Shown here in pieces: positions 43,051-52,009 of a stretch of DNA of 64,000 bases. Under the pieces are notes generated by a model, which worked only from the letters and a program-made list of their open reading frames with translations, was not told where the DNA came from and made no database searches. The DNA is taken from assembly GCF_029076695.1 (NCBI RefSeq), contig NZ_JARFIK010000002.1, positions 310,001 through 374,000 on the forward strand. The letters are read 5' to 3'. The stretch's first letter is position 1; the number at the start of each line of letters is the position of its first letter. The DNA is from Adlercreutzia equolifaciens (lineage in GTDB: Bacteria > Actinomycetota > Coriobacteriia > Coriobacteriales > Eggerthellaceae). The position numbers were made by a program, and so were the translations under genes.

Positions 43051-43299
43051 ATGCATACCTATATTCCCAAGGGCGTGTGCTCCCGCCAGATCGACGTGGA
43101 GCTGGACGGAGACACCATCCAGAGCGTGCAATTCACCGGCGGTTGCGATGGCAACTTGAAGGCTATTGCCAAGCTGGTGCAGGGACAGAAGGTGGACGAC
43201 ATTGTGGCCATGATGGAGGGCCACACCTGCGGCCGCCGCTCTACCTCCTGCGCCGATCAGATGGCCCAGGCTCTGCGCGAGGCCCAGGCGCACCAGTAG
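43051..43299 (+). CDS. TSCPD domain protein (TIGR03905 type)
   Basis: This small protein (82 residues) belongs to a family related to the C-terminal TSCPD domain of class II ribonucleotide reductases. Cysteines occur in GVCSR, GGCDGN, HTCGRRSTSCADQ, consistent with a metal or thiol function. The ATG at 43051 follows GAGAAAGGA. Role unknown. It has its own downstream hairpin terminator. Confidence 0.85.
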   Translation: MHTYIPKGVCSRQIDVELDGDTIQSVQFTGGCDGNLKAIAKLVQGQKVDDIVAMMEGHTCGRRSTSCADQMAQALREAQAHQ

Positions 43300-43310
43300 G
43301 CTTTTCGGAC

Positions 43311-43354
43311 AAGGCGGCGCCGTCGGCTCGCAGGGGTCGGCGGCGCCTTTGTTT
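43311..43354 (+). terminator. Terminator after the TSCPD gene
   Basis: AAGGCGGCGCCG pairs with CGGCGGCGCCTT with one mismatch around a loop of about 15 bases, followed by TGTTTT. Confidence 0.7.
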
Positions 43355-43424
43355 TGCCCGTTTGTCTAAGTCGTGAAAATAGGCGGCACTCGGGGAAAAT
43401 TCACAATCAGTTTAGGGCGCGCGG

Positions 43425-43433
43425 TGCTATACT
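43425..43433 (+). promoter_or_regulatory. Extended -10 promoter of rpsA
   Basis: TGCTATACT is an extended -10 about 155 bases before the start codon. The following leader contains complementary GGGCAAG and CTTGCCC blocks, a possible structure for control by S1. Confidence 0.6.
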
Positions 43434-43587
43434 GGGCAAGCTTGCCCGAAGTGGGCAAGTGCAAGTAACTGTTGGCCCCCGAGACATGTTTGTTGTACAG
43501 CGATCTCTTGCCCCGTGCAAGCGAACATGGTAAGTATCAACCATCATGACGAAGGGTCCCCGATTTAGTTTTTGAAAGGGGTCCGTT

Positions 43588-44814
43588 TTGACCGAAATCA
43601 AGAACACGTCCGTTATCGATTTCTCCGATATCTCCGACGAGCAGATGAACGAGATGATCGATGGCACGCTGACCGACTTCGACGAGGGCGATCTCGTCGA
43701 CGGCACCGTCGTCAAGCTCGAGCACGACGAGGTGCTGGTGGACATCGGCTTCAAGAGCGAGGGCGTCATTCCCTCCCGCGAGCTGTCCATCCGCAAGGAC
43801 GCCGACCCGTCCGACATCGTCAGCCTGGGCGACAAGATCGAGGCTCTGGTGCTTCAGAAGGAGGACAAGGACGGTCGTCTCATCCTCTCCAAGAAGCGCG
43901 CCGAGTACGAGCGTGCCTGGATCTCCGTGGAAGAGAAGTTCAAGGCCGGCGAAGTGGTTACCGGCGAGGTCATCGAGGTCGTCAAGGGCGGCCTGATCCT
44001 CGACATCGGCCTGCGCGGCTTCCTGCCCGCCTCTCTGGTCGACCTCCGTCGCGTGAAGGATCTGGACATGTACCTGGGCACCGAGATCGAGGCCCGCGTC
44101 ATCGAGATGGATCGCAACCGCAACAACGTCGTGCTGTCCCGCCGCGTGCTGCTGGAGGAGGGCCGCAAGAACGAGCGCGCCGAGATCCTCTCCAAGCTGT
44201 CCAAGGGCATGCGCCTCAAGGGCACCGTTTCCTCCATCGTGGACTTCGGCGCCTTCGTGGACCTGGGCGGCATCGACGGTCTGGTGCATATCTCCGAGCT
44301 GTCCTGGAACCACGTCAACCATCCCTCCGAGGTCGTCAAGGTGGGCGACGAGGTGGAGGTCGAGGTGCTCGACGTCGATCTGCAGCGTGAGCGCATCTCG
44401 CTCGGCCTCAAGCAGACCACGCCCGATCCGTGGATCAAGCTGGTGGAGAACTACCCCGTGGGCACCATCGTCGACGGTCATGTCACCAAGATCGTTCCCT
44501 TCGGCGCCTTCGTCGAGCTGGGCGACTCCATCGAGGGCCTGGTGCACATCTCCGAGATGGCCGCCCGTCACATCGACACCCCGGCCCAGGTTGTCAAGGC
44601 CGGCGACGATGTGAAGGTGAAGGTCATGGAGATCAACCCCGACCGTCGCCGCATCAGCCTGTCCATGAAGGCTGCTGCCGAGGAGCTGGGCTTCGAGATC
44701 GAGGTGGACGAGTCCATCCAGGCCGAGGAGAAGCCGGCCAAGCGCAAGAAGGCCGACAAGGACGAGGCTCCGGCCGAGGCCGAGGTCGTCGAGGTGGAGA
44801 CGGTGGAGGAGTAA
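43588..44814 (+). CDS. rpsA: 30S ribosomal protein S1
   Basis: This protein has four S1 (OB-fold) RNA-binding repeats at about residues 30-95, 112-180, 200-268 and 285-355. It has the typical Gram-positive architecture and 408-residue length, with an acidic N-terminus and a lysine/alanine-rich C-terminal tail. The TTG start at 43588 has GAAAGGGG seven bases upstream. The repeats [29 protein letters not shown] and [21 protein letters not shown] are the most diagnostic. It delivers mRNA to the ribosome. The next gene, after a terminator, is coaE. Confidence 0.96.
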   Translation: MTEIKNTSVIDFSDISDEQMNEMIDGTLTDFDEGDLVDGTVVKLEHDEVLVDIGFKSEGVIPSRELSIRKDADPSDIVSLGDKIEALVLQKEDKDGRLILSKKRAEYERAWISVEEKFKAGEVVTGEVIEVVKGGLILDIGLRGFLPASLVDLRRVKDLDMYLGTEIEARVIEMDRNRNNVVLSRRVLLEEGRKNERAEILSKLSKGMRLKGTVSSIVDFGAFVDLGGIDGLVHISELSWNHVNHPSEVVKVGDEVEVEVLDVDLQRERISLGLKQTTPDPWIKLVENYPVGTIVDGHVTKIVPFGAFVELGDSIEGLVHISEMAARHIDTPAQVVKAGDDVKVKVMEINPDRRRISLSMKAAAEELGFEIEVDESIQAEEKPAKRKKADKDEAPAEAEVVEVETVEE

Positions 44815-44850
44815 ACCCCCGCGTCGCCTTCTCAGCATTGGCATTTTGAC

Positions 44851-44880
44851 GAGCCGCCCCGCAGGGGTGGCTCGTTTTAT
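44851..44880 (+). terminator. Terminator of rpsA
   Basis: GAGCCGCCCC-gca-GGGGTGGCTC (one G-T pair) is followed by a TTTT tail. Confidence 0.8.
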
Positions 44881-44914
44881 GTTTCGATCATTCGGACAGA
44901 CGGCCGAAGTGCGT

Positions 44915-44983
44915 GATGGTGCGGCTCCGACAGACACCGGCAGAACCCTGCTGACTCTACGAACTGCTACGAGGTTCAAGAAG
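44915..44983 (+). repeat. Intergenic repeat, copy B
   Basis: This copy shares TGCGGCTCCGACAG and several blocks with 26626-26701. It lies between the rpsA terminator and coaE. Confidence 0.5.
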
Positions 44984-45050
44984 AGCGTCCTCGGAGGAGC
45001 CTTCTCGTGTATCATGGACATACTGAAAAGGAAGTATCAGGAGGTATGGG

Positions 45051-45650
45051 ATGAAGAAGCTGTTTCTGATCGGCGGCATGGGCGCCGGTAAGTCCACGGC
45101 GCGCAAGGCGCTCACCGAGCAGGGGCTGGCCTGGATTGACCTCGATCAGGTGGGCCATGAGGTGCTTACCTGGGATACGGTGAAGGACGACCTACGCGGT
45201 GCCTTCGGCGACGACATCTTCGATGAGAACGGCGAGGTGGTGCGTGCCGCCCTGGCCGCCAAGGCTTTTGCTACTCCGGCCGCTACGCGCAAGCTCAACA
45301 CCATCACCATGCCGCGCATTGAGGAGCGCTACACCGATCTTATCGACGGCTTCACGGCCGAGGGCAAAGAGGCGGTGGTGGTGGAGTACTCGGTGTTCCG
45401 CAACCGCCAAAGTTCACTGGCCTATGGGGCCGATGTGGTTATTGCGGTGCTCGCACCCTTGGAGGTGCGCATCGAGCGCGCCGTGGCCTCGGGTTTCCCC
45501 GAGGAGGACGTGCGCGCCCGCATCGCCCGTCAGATCACTGACGCCGACCGCATCGAGGCGTCGGACGTGGTGTTCAACAACGACGGTACCCCCGAAGAGC
45601 TGCGCAACGAGGTTATCGCCTGGTGGAATGAGTATCGCAAGACCATCTAG
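45051..45650 (+). CDS. coaE: Dephospho-CoA kinase
   Basis: This enzyme phosphorylates the 3'-hydroxyl of dephospho-CoA, the last step of CoA synthesis. The P-loop IGGMGAGKSTARKAL is at residues 6-20, the substrate motif DLDQVGHEVL follows, and VVVEYSVFRN lies in the middle where the family has a conserved acidic stretch. Length (199) is normal. The ATG follows AGGAGGTATGGG. The R.(R)I..Q segment ARIARQITDADRIEASDVVFNNDG is characteristic. Confidence 0.93.
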   Translation: MKKLFLIGGMGAGKSTARKALTEQGLAWIDLDQVGHEVLTWDTVKDDLRGAFGDDIFDENGEVVRAALAAKAFATPAATRKLNTITMPRIEERYTDLIDGFTAEGKEAVVVEYSVFRNRQSSLAYGADVVIAVLAPLEVRIERAVASGFPEEDVRARIARQITDADRIEASDVVFNNDGTPEELRNEVIAWWNEYRKTI

Positions 45651-45680
45651 CGGCAGCAGTCGATACGAGCGTCAACCAAC

Positions 45681-45716
45681 GAAGGGAGCGGCGAAGTGCC
45701 GCTCCCTTCGTGTTTT
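45681..45716 (+). terminator. Terminator of coaE
   Basis: GAAGGGAGCGGC-gaagt-GCCGCTCCCTTC is a perfect 12-bp stem followed by GTGTTTT. Confidence 0.9.
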
Positions 45717-45917
45717 GAGGGACGAGGGAGTGGCGAGGTACCGTTTCCCTCTTGTTTGTGGGGCAGGGAAGCTGTGCGGCTTCCGAGCTGGCGACGGCGT
45801 CGGGGGAGTGGGGTCTCTGCTGGGGTGGTCGAAGATGCAGAGCGAGGCCGTGCTTGGCGATCTAAGCGCCGTGGAGGGGCTCGCGGCCAACTGCGTAACC
45901 CCCCCCGCCGGCTCGTG

Positions 45918-46158
45918 GTGGTCAAAAAAGCTTCCAGGCGGGGCTTTTGCCCGGAAAGAGCGTTTTAAGGTCGCAAATCGCTCGAGGCGGGGGTTTGGCC
46001 CCAACCTCGACTGCTTTTTGACCAGGCCGTGGTCAATTGAGGTCCGTTTTCCACCCAAGCCACGGTTTTCCGTGGGCAAAACCTTCAACCTCAACGGTTT
46101 TTCGACCTTAATCGATCGATTTCGGGCAAAAGCCCTGCTTCGCGAAGATTTTGACCAC
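45918..46158. repeat. Compound MITE-like element: two inverted-repeat units
   Basis: Unit 1 (45919-46022) is bounded by TGGTCAAAAA(A)GC and its inverted copy GCTTTTTGACCA. Unit 2 (46030-46157) is bounded by TGGTCAA and TTGACCA. The outer arms (45918-45988 and 46087-46158 inverted) also share GGGCTTTTGCCCG and TTAAGGTCG blocks in matching order, so the whole element is an imperfect palindrome. No open frame of note lies inside. Confidence 0.6.
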
Positions 46159-46427
46159 CTCGGTTGATGTTGCGCTGACGTGTCTGGGTCGAGCGCCAAT
46201 GCCCGCTATTGTTGGTGCGCTGATGGCTTGGTCGATCAGCCGCGCTTGGCGTCGCTGTTGCGTCGACAGGTTTTGGTCGGGCTGGCTCACCGGGTTTTGT
46301 CGCTCCGGCAAACTTGGGTTGAACGCCCCGCGACCGCTGGGCGTTTGATGGATGGGGCGCCTCGCGGCTGCTGAATCTTCTATGGACGGGAACGAGTGAA
46401 GACGCTAGCTGCGGCTGGCGGCTACTG

Positions 46428-47483
46428 CTACCACAACCCCAAAAGCTGCTGCATGCCCAAGCTGACACCAGCGATACAAATCCAGCAGACCAGCCCCATC
46501 AGCAAGGGTTTGCCGCCGGTTTTGACCAGCTTCACAATGTCGGTGTTCAGGCCGATAGCTGCCATAGCCATGACAATGAAGAACTTCGAGAGTGTTTTCA
46601 GCGGGGCGAAGACCGCCACATCGGCGCCGCAGGCCACGGCGATAGTGGTGAGCACGGATGCCAGAAGGAAGAACAGGATGAACATCGGGAAGGCGCGCTT
46701 GAGAGAGAAGCTGCCAAGAAGACCGGGTTTGCTGGCGCCCTCAGCTTCAGCCCCGATCCCTTCGCGGCGCGCCACCCACATGCCCAGTACCAGTGTGATG
46801 GGAATGATGGCCAGGGTGCGCGTGAGCTTCACGATGGTGGCATCGTCGAGGGCGTTGGAGCCCGGATGCATGCCGTCCCAGGCGGCGGCCGCGGCGGTCA
46901 CCGAGGAGGTATCGTTCACGGCCGTGCCAGCGAACAGGCCGAAGCCCTCGTTCGTCATGCCGAGAGCGTTGCCCAGGGTAGGGAAGATGAGGGCCGCTAC
47001 TACGTTGAACAGGAAGATAACCGAGATAGCTTGGGCCACCTCCTCGTCCTTGGCGTGAATGACCGGTGCCGTGGCGGCAATGGCCGAGCCGCCGCAAATG
47101 GAAGAGCCCACGGCAATGAGCGTGGCGATGGCGGAATCCATATGCAGCAACTTGAAAAGCACGTAGCCCATGATGAGCGCCGTGGCGATGGTAGAGAGAA
47201 TAATGGGCAGGCTCTCGGCGCCCACAGCGGCAATTTGCGCCAAGTTGAGGCCGAAGCCCAGCAGAATGACCGCGTACTGGAGGATTTTCTTGGCGGTGAA
47301 AGCAATGCCGCTCTGGACGGTGCCGCGGCGTGACTGTTTCCACCAGATGGCAATAAGCATTCCCAAAAGGATGGCGAAGACCGGACCGCCGATAACGGGC
47401 AGCGCCTCGCCGAGAAACCAGCAGGGGATGGCAATGGCCGCGCAGATGCCAATGCCGGGAACAACGGTTGCCAGGTTTGCCAC
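46428..47483 (-). CDS. YeiH family putative sulfate exporter
   Basis: This is a membrane protein of the UPF0324/YeiH family (351 residues) with nine or ten helices. Signatures are [41 protein letters not shown] and [19 protein letters not shown], which are strongly conserved in the family. The GTG at 47483 is chosen because GGAAAGG is seven bases upstream; the frame remains open to 47501. Sulfate or sulfonate-related export is a family annotation and not shown. It is transcribed divergently from uvrB. Confidence 0.88.
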   Translation of the reverse strand: MANLATVVPGIGICAAIAIPCWFLGEALPVIGGPVFAILLGMLIAIWWKQSRRGTVQSGIAFTAKKILQYAVILLGFGLNLAQIAAVGAESLPIILSTIATALIMGYVLFKLLHMDSAIATLIAVGSSICGGSAIAATAPVIHAKDEEVAQAISVIFLFNVVAALIFPTLGNALGMTNEGFGLFAGTAVNDTSSVTAAAAAWDGMHPGSNALDDATIVKLTRTLAIIPITLVLGMWVARREGIGAEAEGASKPGLLGSFSLKRAFPMFILFFLLASVLTTIAVACGADVAVFAPLKTLSKFFIVMAMAAIGLNTDIVKLVKTGGKPLLMGLVCWICIAGVSLGMQQLLGLW

Positions 47484-47549
47484 GAAAAGCCTTTCCAACA
47501 AGGATCAGAACGGTTGGAGAGTATAACACTCCTAGGCATGAAAATTATA

Positions 47550-47563
47550 CGAACATCTGTTCA
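47550..47563. promoter_or_regulatory. LexA (SOS) box upstream of uvrB
   Basis: CGAACATCTGTTCA contains the perfect palindrome GAAC-N4-GTTC of Gram-positive and actinobacterial LexA boxes. It lies just upstream of the likely uvrB -10 (TAGACT, 47581-47586) and 62 bases before the uvrB start, where LexA would block transcription. Confidence 0.85.
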
Positions 47564-47624
47564 TTTACTTGCCAACGTGCTAGACTAGTTTCCTTATAAC
47601 GAATAGCTCAAGAGAGGGGACTGC

Positions 47625-49778
47625 GTGTCTACTCATCTTTCCAATATCGAGGGCGTGGCCATGGAGGGCAAGCTGCCCGAGGTTCGCCTGGCCAACACCC
47701 CGTTCAAAGTGGTTTCCCCCTTCGAGCCCTCGGGCGATCAACCCCAGGCCATCGAGGCTTTGGCCAAGGGCGTCGAGGAGGGCCTGCGCTACCAAACGCT
47801 GCTAGGCGTCACGGGCTCGGGCAAAACCTTCACCATGGCGAAGACCATCGAGGCGGTGCAGAAGCCCACGCTGGTCATGGCTCCCAACAAAACGCTCGCC
47901 GCGCAGCTGGCCGCCGAGCTCAAGGAGTTCTTCCCGGACAACGCGGTGGTGTACTTCGTGTCCTACTACGATTACTACCAGCCCGAGGCCTATGTGCCCT
48001 CGTCCGACACCTTCATTGAGAAGGACGCCTCCATCAACGAAGAGGTGGAGAAGCTGCGTCATGCGGCCACCTCGGCGCTGCTGTCGCGGCGCGACGTCAT
48101 TGTGGTGGCCTCGGTGTCGTGCATCTACGGCATCGGCAGCCCCATGGACTATGCCGGCATGGCGGTGTTCGTGGACAAGCAAAAGGAAATGGACCGCGAC
48201 CAGGTCATCTACGAACTTATCGACATCCAGTACGACCGCAACGACTACGAGCTGAAGCGCGGCACCTTCCGCGTGCGCGGTGATGCACTCGACGTGTTCC
48301 CACCCTACGCCGACAACCCCATCCGCATTGAGTTCTGGGGCGACGAGATCGAGGAAATTGCCGAGATCGACCTGGTTACTGGGGAAGTGCTGGGCACCTA
48401 CGAGGCCCTGCCCATTTGGCCGGCATCTCACTACGTCACGGCGCGTCCCAAAATGGATCGCGCCCTGGGCACCATCCAGGAAGAGCTGCGTGAGCGTTTG
48501 CAGCAGTTCAAGGAAGAGGGCAAGCTGCTGGAGGCCCAGCGCTTGGAAATGCGCGTGAACTACGATCTTGAAATGCTCGAGACCATGGGGTTCTGCTCCG
48601 GCATCGAGAATTATTCGCGGCATTTGGACGGGCGCCAGCCGGGTGAGCCTCCCTACACGCTTATCGACTACTTCCCGAAGGATTTCTTCTGCATCATCGA
48701 CGAGTCCCATGTCACGGTGCCGCAGATTCGCGGTATGCACGAGGGCGACCGCTCCCGCAAAATCACCCTGGCCGAGCATGGCTTCCGCCTGCCCAGCTGC
48801 CTGGACAACCGTCCCTTGCGCTTCGACGAGTTCGAGGACCGCATCCCGCAGTTCATCTACGTATCGGCCACGCCGGGTGATTACGAGGAAAAAGTCAGTC
48901 AGGCCCAGGTAGAGCAGGTTATCCGCCCAACGGGCCTGCTGGATCCGGAGATCATCGTGCGTTCGAGTACCAGCCAGATCGACGATATCATCGATGAGGC
49001 CAAGGAGCGCGCTGGACGCGACGAGCGCGTGCTCATCACCACGCTCACGAAGAAGATGGCGGAGGACCTGACGGACCACCTGTTGGACCAGGGAGTCAAG
49101 GCGCGCTATATGCACTCGGACATTGCCACTTTGGAGCGTACAGAAATCCTGCGCGATCTGCGTCGCGGTGAGTTCGACGTGCTGGTGGGCATCAACCTCT
49201 TGCGCGAGGGCCTGGATTTGCCCGAGGTGTCGCTGGTGGCCATTCTGGACGCTGACAAGGAAGGCTTCCTGCGCAATCACCGCTCACTCATCCAGACCAT
49301 CGGTCGTGCGGCTCGTAACGTATCGGGCCAGGTCATTATGTACGCCGACCGCATTACCGATTCCATGCGCCGCGCCATCGACGAAACGAAGCGTCGCCGC
49401 GAAATCCAAATGGCCTACAACGAAGAGCACGGTATCGAGCCGCAAACCATCCGCAAGGCCATCAACGACATCATGGGCTACATCACCGAGGAGGCGGCTG
49501 GCACTACCGCCGAACAGGTGAACAAAGAGCTGGCCGAGCTGTCCCGCGAAGAGGTGTTGCGCATTATCTCGTCCATGGAGGACGACATGGCGGCCGCTTC
49601 GCGCGATATGGACTTCGAGGAGGCGGCGCGCCTGCGCGACCAGGTGGTCAAGCTGCGCTCGTCGGTGGAAGGCTCCTCGGAAGATGACGTGCTGAAGGAC
49701 TTGAAGAAGAGCGCCCGTAAGGGCAGTGCCTTCGGCAACCGCAAGCATGCCGCCTACGGCAGCAGTCGCGCGAACTAA
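47625..49778 (+). CDS. uvrB: UvrABC excinuclease subunit B
   Basis: UvrB verifies DNA damage in nucleotide excision repair. It has an N-terminal helicase fold with Walker [15 protein letters not shown], the beta-hairpin region [12 protein letters not shown] that clamps DNA, a DESH motif (CIIDESHVT) and motif VI GRAARN. A C-terminal UVR motif ([18 protein letters not shown]) contacts UvrC. The GTG at 47625 has AGAGAGGGG upstream; an ATG at 47661 is possible. Length (717) is usual. An SOS box precedes the gene. Confidence 0.97.
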   Translation: MSTHLSNIEGVAMEGKLPEVRLANTPFKVVSPFEPSGDQPQAIEALAKGVEEGLRYQTLLGVTGSGKTFTMAKTIEAVQKPTLVMAPNKTLAAQLAAELKEFFPDNAVVYFVSYYDYYQPEAYVPSSDTFIEKDASINEEVEKLRHAATSALLSRRDVIVVASVSCIYGIGSPMDYAGMAVFVDKQKEMDRDQVIYELIDIQYDRNDYELKRGTFRVRGDALDVFPPYADNPIRIEFWGDEIEEIAEIDLVTGEVLGTYEALPIWPASHYVTARPKMDRALGTIQEELRERLQQFKEEGKLLEAQRLEMRVNYDLEMLETMGFCSGIENYSRHLDGRQPGEPPYTLIDYFPKDFFCIIDESHVTVPQIRGMHEGDRSRKITLAEHGFRLPSCLDNRPLRFDEFEDRIPQFIYVSATPGDYEEKVSQAQVEQVIRPTGLLDPEIIVRSSTSQIDDIIDEAKERAGRDERVLITTLTKKMAEDLTDHLLDQGVKARYMHSDIATLERTEILRDLRRGEFDVLVGINLLREGLDLPEVSLVAILDADKEGFLRNHRSLIQTIGRAARNVSGQVIMYADRITDSMRRAIDETKRRREIQMAYNEEHGIEPQTIRKAINDIMGYITEEAAGTTAEQVNKELAELSREEVLRIISSMEDDMAAASRDMDFEEAARLRDQVVKLRSSVEGSSEDDVLKDLKKSARKGSAFGNRKHAAYGSSRAN

Positions 49779-50126
49779 AGGGCGCCCTGTCCTGCTGTGG
49801 CTGTGCCCGAGTCCGCAATGGTCGCGCTCTGGCCTGCGGCGGTTTTTCCGAGACGAGCTTTGGAAGCTGGACTGCTTGTGATAGGGGAGTCCTGGAGAAG
49901 GCATCTTTTATCGCTGCAGGTCTGAGGCAGCGCGTTGCCGGCGCCAGCGGGTGCCCCGATTGGCCCGGAATCGCATACTTTCTGCATACAGCAGACGGTG
50001 ATCTTAGTAAGTTTACGGAAATGTAAGGCGGCTTTTACGGCCCGTCCTAGGTGAAAGACGTATAATGCCCCTACCTGGTAATAAACGTTAAACTCAGCTT
50101 AAACGGAGCATCTCGAAGGAAGTTTC
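49779..50126. other. Gene-free region upstream of the polysaccharide deacetylase
   Basis: These 348 bases contain a TATAAT (50061-50066) near the 3' end but no credible gene, terminator or riboswitch that I can recognise. Confidence 0.5.
50061..50066 (+). promoter_or_regulatory. Candidate -10 for the polysaccharide deacetylase gene
   Basis: TATAAT, preceded by AGACG, lies 60 bases before the start at 50127. No clear -35 is visible. Confidence 0.5.
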
Positions 50127-51857
50127 ATGCACGAAGAGCCCTCATCGACTCCCGCGGGCAGCCATAACCCGCGCAACAACCCCCGTCAGCACAAGAAGCC
50201 CACGCGTCGTTCGGCGGCGCCCACCCAGCATTTGTCTGGGTCTGGCCCTGCACCGGCTGGCAGCAACCACGCTGCTCAGAGCGCCGCGGCATCGACGGCG
50301 GGTTCGCCGTCTTCAGCCCCGCAGGGTCGTCAGCGTCATGAAGTGGCTGCAAGCTCCCTGGGGGAGTCCAATGGAGCGGCTCGTCGTTCGGCGCACCAGG
50401 CTTCGCAGGCCGCCCCGTCGGCGGGTTCGTCGGCCCAGGCCCCGGCTTCTTCCCAACCGCTTTCTCCCGAGGCGGCAGCTCGTGCCGCCTACGATGAGTA
50501 CGCGGCCGTTACCGAGCAGCCGTACCCTGGCTCTGCGACGGCCCACGGCGCCCAGCGCCACGCTGGCTATGCCGGCTATGCGGCTACTAACCCGCGGGTT
50601 AATCCGGCCCGCAAAACCACTGATCAGGCGGCGCCCTATGCCGACTACACGCGTTACACCAAAAAGCCCAAGAAGAAGGCCGGCATCGTCTCTGTTATTT
50701 TGACGGTGGTCATTTTGGGCGCCATTGGCGCCGGGGTGTTTCTGTACCTGAATCCTCCTAGCTTCAATACCGTGGTCAACGGCATGACCTGCACGGTCGA
50801 CAGCGGAACCACGGTGGCCGATCTTATTGCCGACGGCGTGGTCAGCCCCGAGCCGGGCAACTTGGTCGCCGTGGATGGCGAGGTCATCGAGGAGGGGAAG
50901 GGCACTCCCTTCACTGCCACCATCAACGGCGAGGAGGTTGTTGACCCGGCCACGGCGGTCCATAAGAACGATACAGTGCAAATTAGCGCCGGCACCGACA
51001 TCATGGAGGACTACGACGCCAAGACGGTGGAGAAGAAGCCGAAGACCACGACGCTCGGCGAGGGTGCCATCCATGCCATTATCACCGGCGAGTCTGGCAC
51101 CGTGGAAAAGCGCACGGGCAAGATCTCGGGCAAAACGGTCAAGGAAGTTACCAAGCCTGTGGTCAACAACACGTACTTCAGCTACAACGCCAATACCGGC
51201 GATGACAAAGTGATTGCCCTTACTTTTGACGACGGCCCGTGGCCCACTACCAACGAGCTGCTGGACGTCCTGAAGGAGTACGACGTCAAGGCAACGTTCT
51301 TTACTATCGGAGAGCAGATTGCCGATTACCCCGACGCCATGAAGCGCGAGGTAAAAGAGGGTCACCAAATTACTACCCATACCTGGGATCATGCATCAGG
51401 TTCCGGCAACGGGGTGGACTTGACGCTTATGAGCCCCGAAGAGCAGGTGGAGGAAGTGACCAAGGGCCAAGAGGCGGTGACCAGCGTGACCGGCGGTGAG
51501 GCGCCGACGGCCTTCCGCGCGCCGGGCGGCAACTTCCACGATGACATCATCTGGAACGTGGCGCCCTATGTGTCCTATGAAATTGGTTGGAACGTGGACA
51601 CGGAGGACTGGCGCACCCCTGGCGCCGATGTTATTGCCGATCGCATTATGTCGGCCAAGTCGGGTGATATCGTGCTTATGCACGACGGCGGCGGTCCGCG
51701 CACCCAGACTATCGAGGCCCTGAAGATCGCTCTGCCGAAGATGATTGAAAAGGGCTACAAGTTCGTTACCATCGATGAGCTTCTGGCCTACGACGACGCC
51801 AAGGCGCTGGCCGAAGAAGCCCAGAAGGCCCAAGACGCCCAGGACGCTGCCGAGTAA
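50127..51857 (+). CDS. Membrane-anchored polysaccharide deacetylase
   Basis: This is a 576-residue protein with a long low-complexity cytoplasmic N-terminus rich in Ser/Ala/Pro (about residues 1-180). One transmembrane helix (IVSVILTVVILGAIGAGVFLYL, about 190-211) and a ubiquitin-like/G5-type region (about 213-350) follow, then a NodB domain from about residue 362. The NodB motifs are complete: LTFDDGP, THTWDH, RAPGG, WNVDTEDW and LMHDGGG. It should deacetylate peptidoglycan or another surface polymer outside the cell. It is related in layout to the PgdA-type enzymes that protect against lysozyme. GAAGGAAG precedes the ATG. Confidence 0.88.
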   Translation: MHEEPSSTPAGSHNPRNNPRQHKKPTRRSAAPTQHLSGSGPAPAGSNHAAQSAAASTAGSPSSAPQGRQRHEVAASSLGESNGAARRSAHQASQAAPSAGSSAQAPASSQPLSPEAAARAAYDEYAAVTEQPYPGSATAHGAQRHAGYAGYAATNPRVNPARKTTDQAAPYADYTRYTKKPKKKAGIVSVILTVVILGAIGAGVFLYLNPPSFNTVVNGMTCTVDSGTTVADLIADGVVSPEPGNLVAVDGEVIEEGKGTPFTATINGEEVVDPATAVHKNDTVQISAGTDIMEDYDAKTVEKKPKTTTLGEGAIHAIITGESGTVEKRTGKISGKTVKEVTKPVVNNTYFSYNANTGDDKVIALTFDDGPWPTTNELLDVLKEYDVKATFFTIGEQIADYPDAMKREVKEGHQITTHTWDHASGSGNGVDLTLMSPEEQVEEVTKGQEAVTSVTGGEAPTAFRAPGGNFHDDIIWNVAPYVSYEIGWNVDTEDWRTPGADVIADRIMSAKSGDIVLMHDGGGPRTQTIEALKIALPKMIEKGYKFVTIDELLAYDDAKALAEEAQKAQDAQDAAE

Positions 51858-51878
51858 CTTCCTCTCTGCAAAGGCAAG

Positions 51879-51919
51879 AGCCCCGGCTTCCCCCGCCGCT
51901 GTGGGGAGCCGGGGCTTTT
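51879..51919 (+). terminator. Terminator of the polysaccharide deacetylase gene
   Basis: AGCCCCGGCTTCCCC pairs with GGGGAGCCGGGGCT with one bulge, followed by TTTTCGTTTT. The convergent recN ends at 52010, beyond it. Confidence 0.8.
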
Positions 51920-52009
51920 CGTTTTCGGGGAACGGTTTCGGAAGGGGCTGGTAGTCCCTGCGGTGGCGAGCGGACCGTCCGCTCCTACGACAAAGGCGTC
52001 AAGGGCGAT

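Larger units (their letters stand above)
45651..46427. other. Gene-free region between coaE and the YeiH-like gene
   Basis: This stretch of 777 bases has only short, non-homologous open frames. It contains the coaE terminator, two neighbouring inverted-repeat units (45918-46158) and a GC-rich stretch (46160-46427) with no recognisable feature apart from the imperfect direct repeat GCGCTGA...GGTCGA at about 46173 and 46219. Confidence 0.6.

Noticed and set aside
43537-45021. 494-codon minus-strand frame opposite rpsA
   Set aside because: Composition is Asp/His/Leu repeat-like and mirrors the S1 repeats; no ribosome binding site.
49779-50126. Cyclic di-AMP (ydaO) riboswitch before the deacetylase gene
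   Set aside because: Cell-wall gene context is suggestive but I could not find the conserved motifs.
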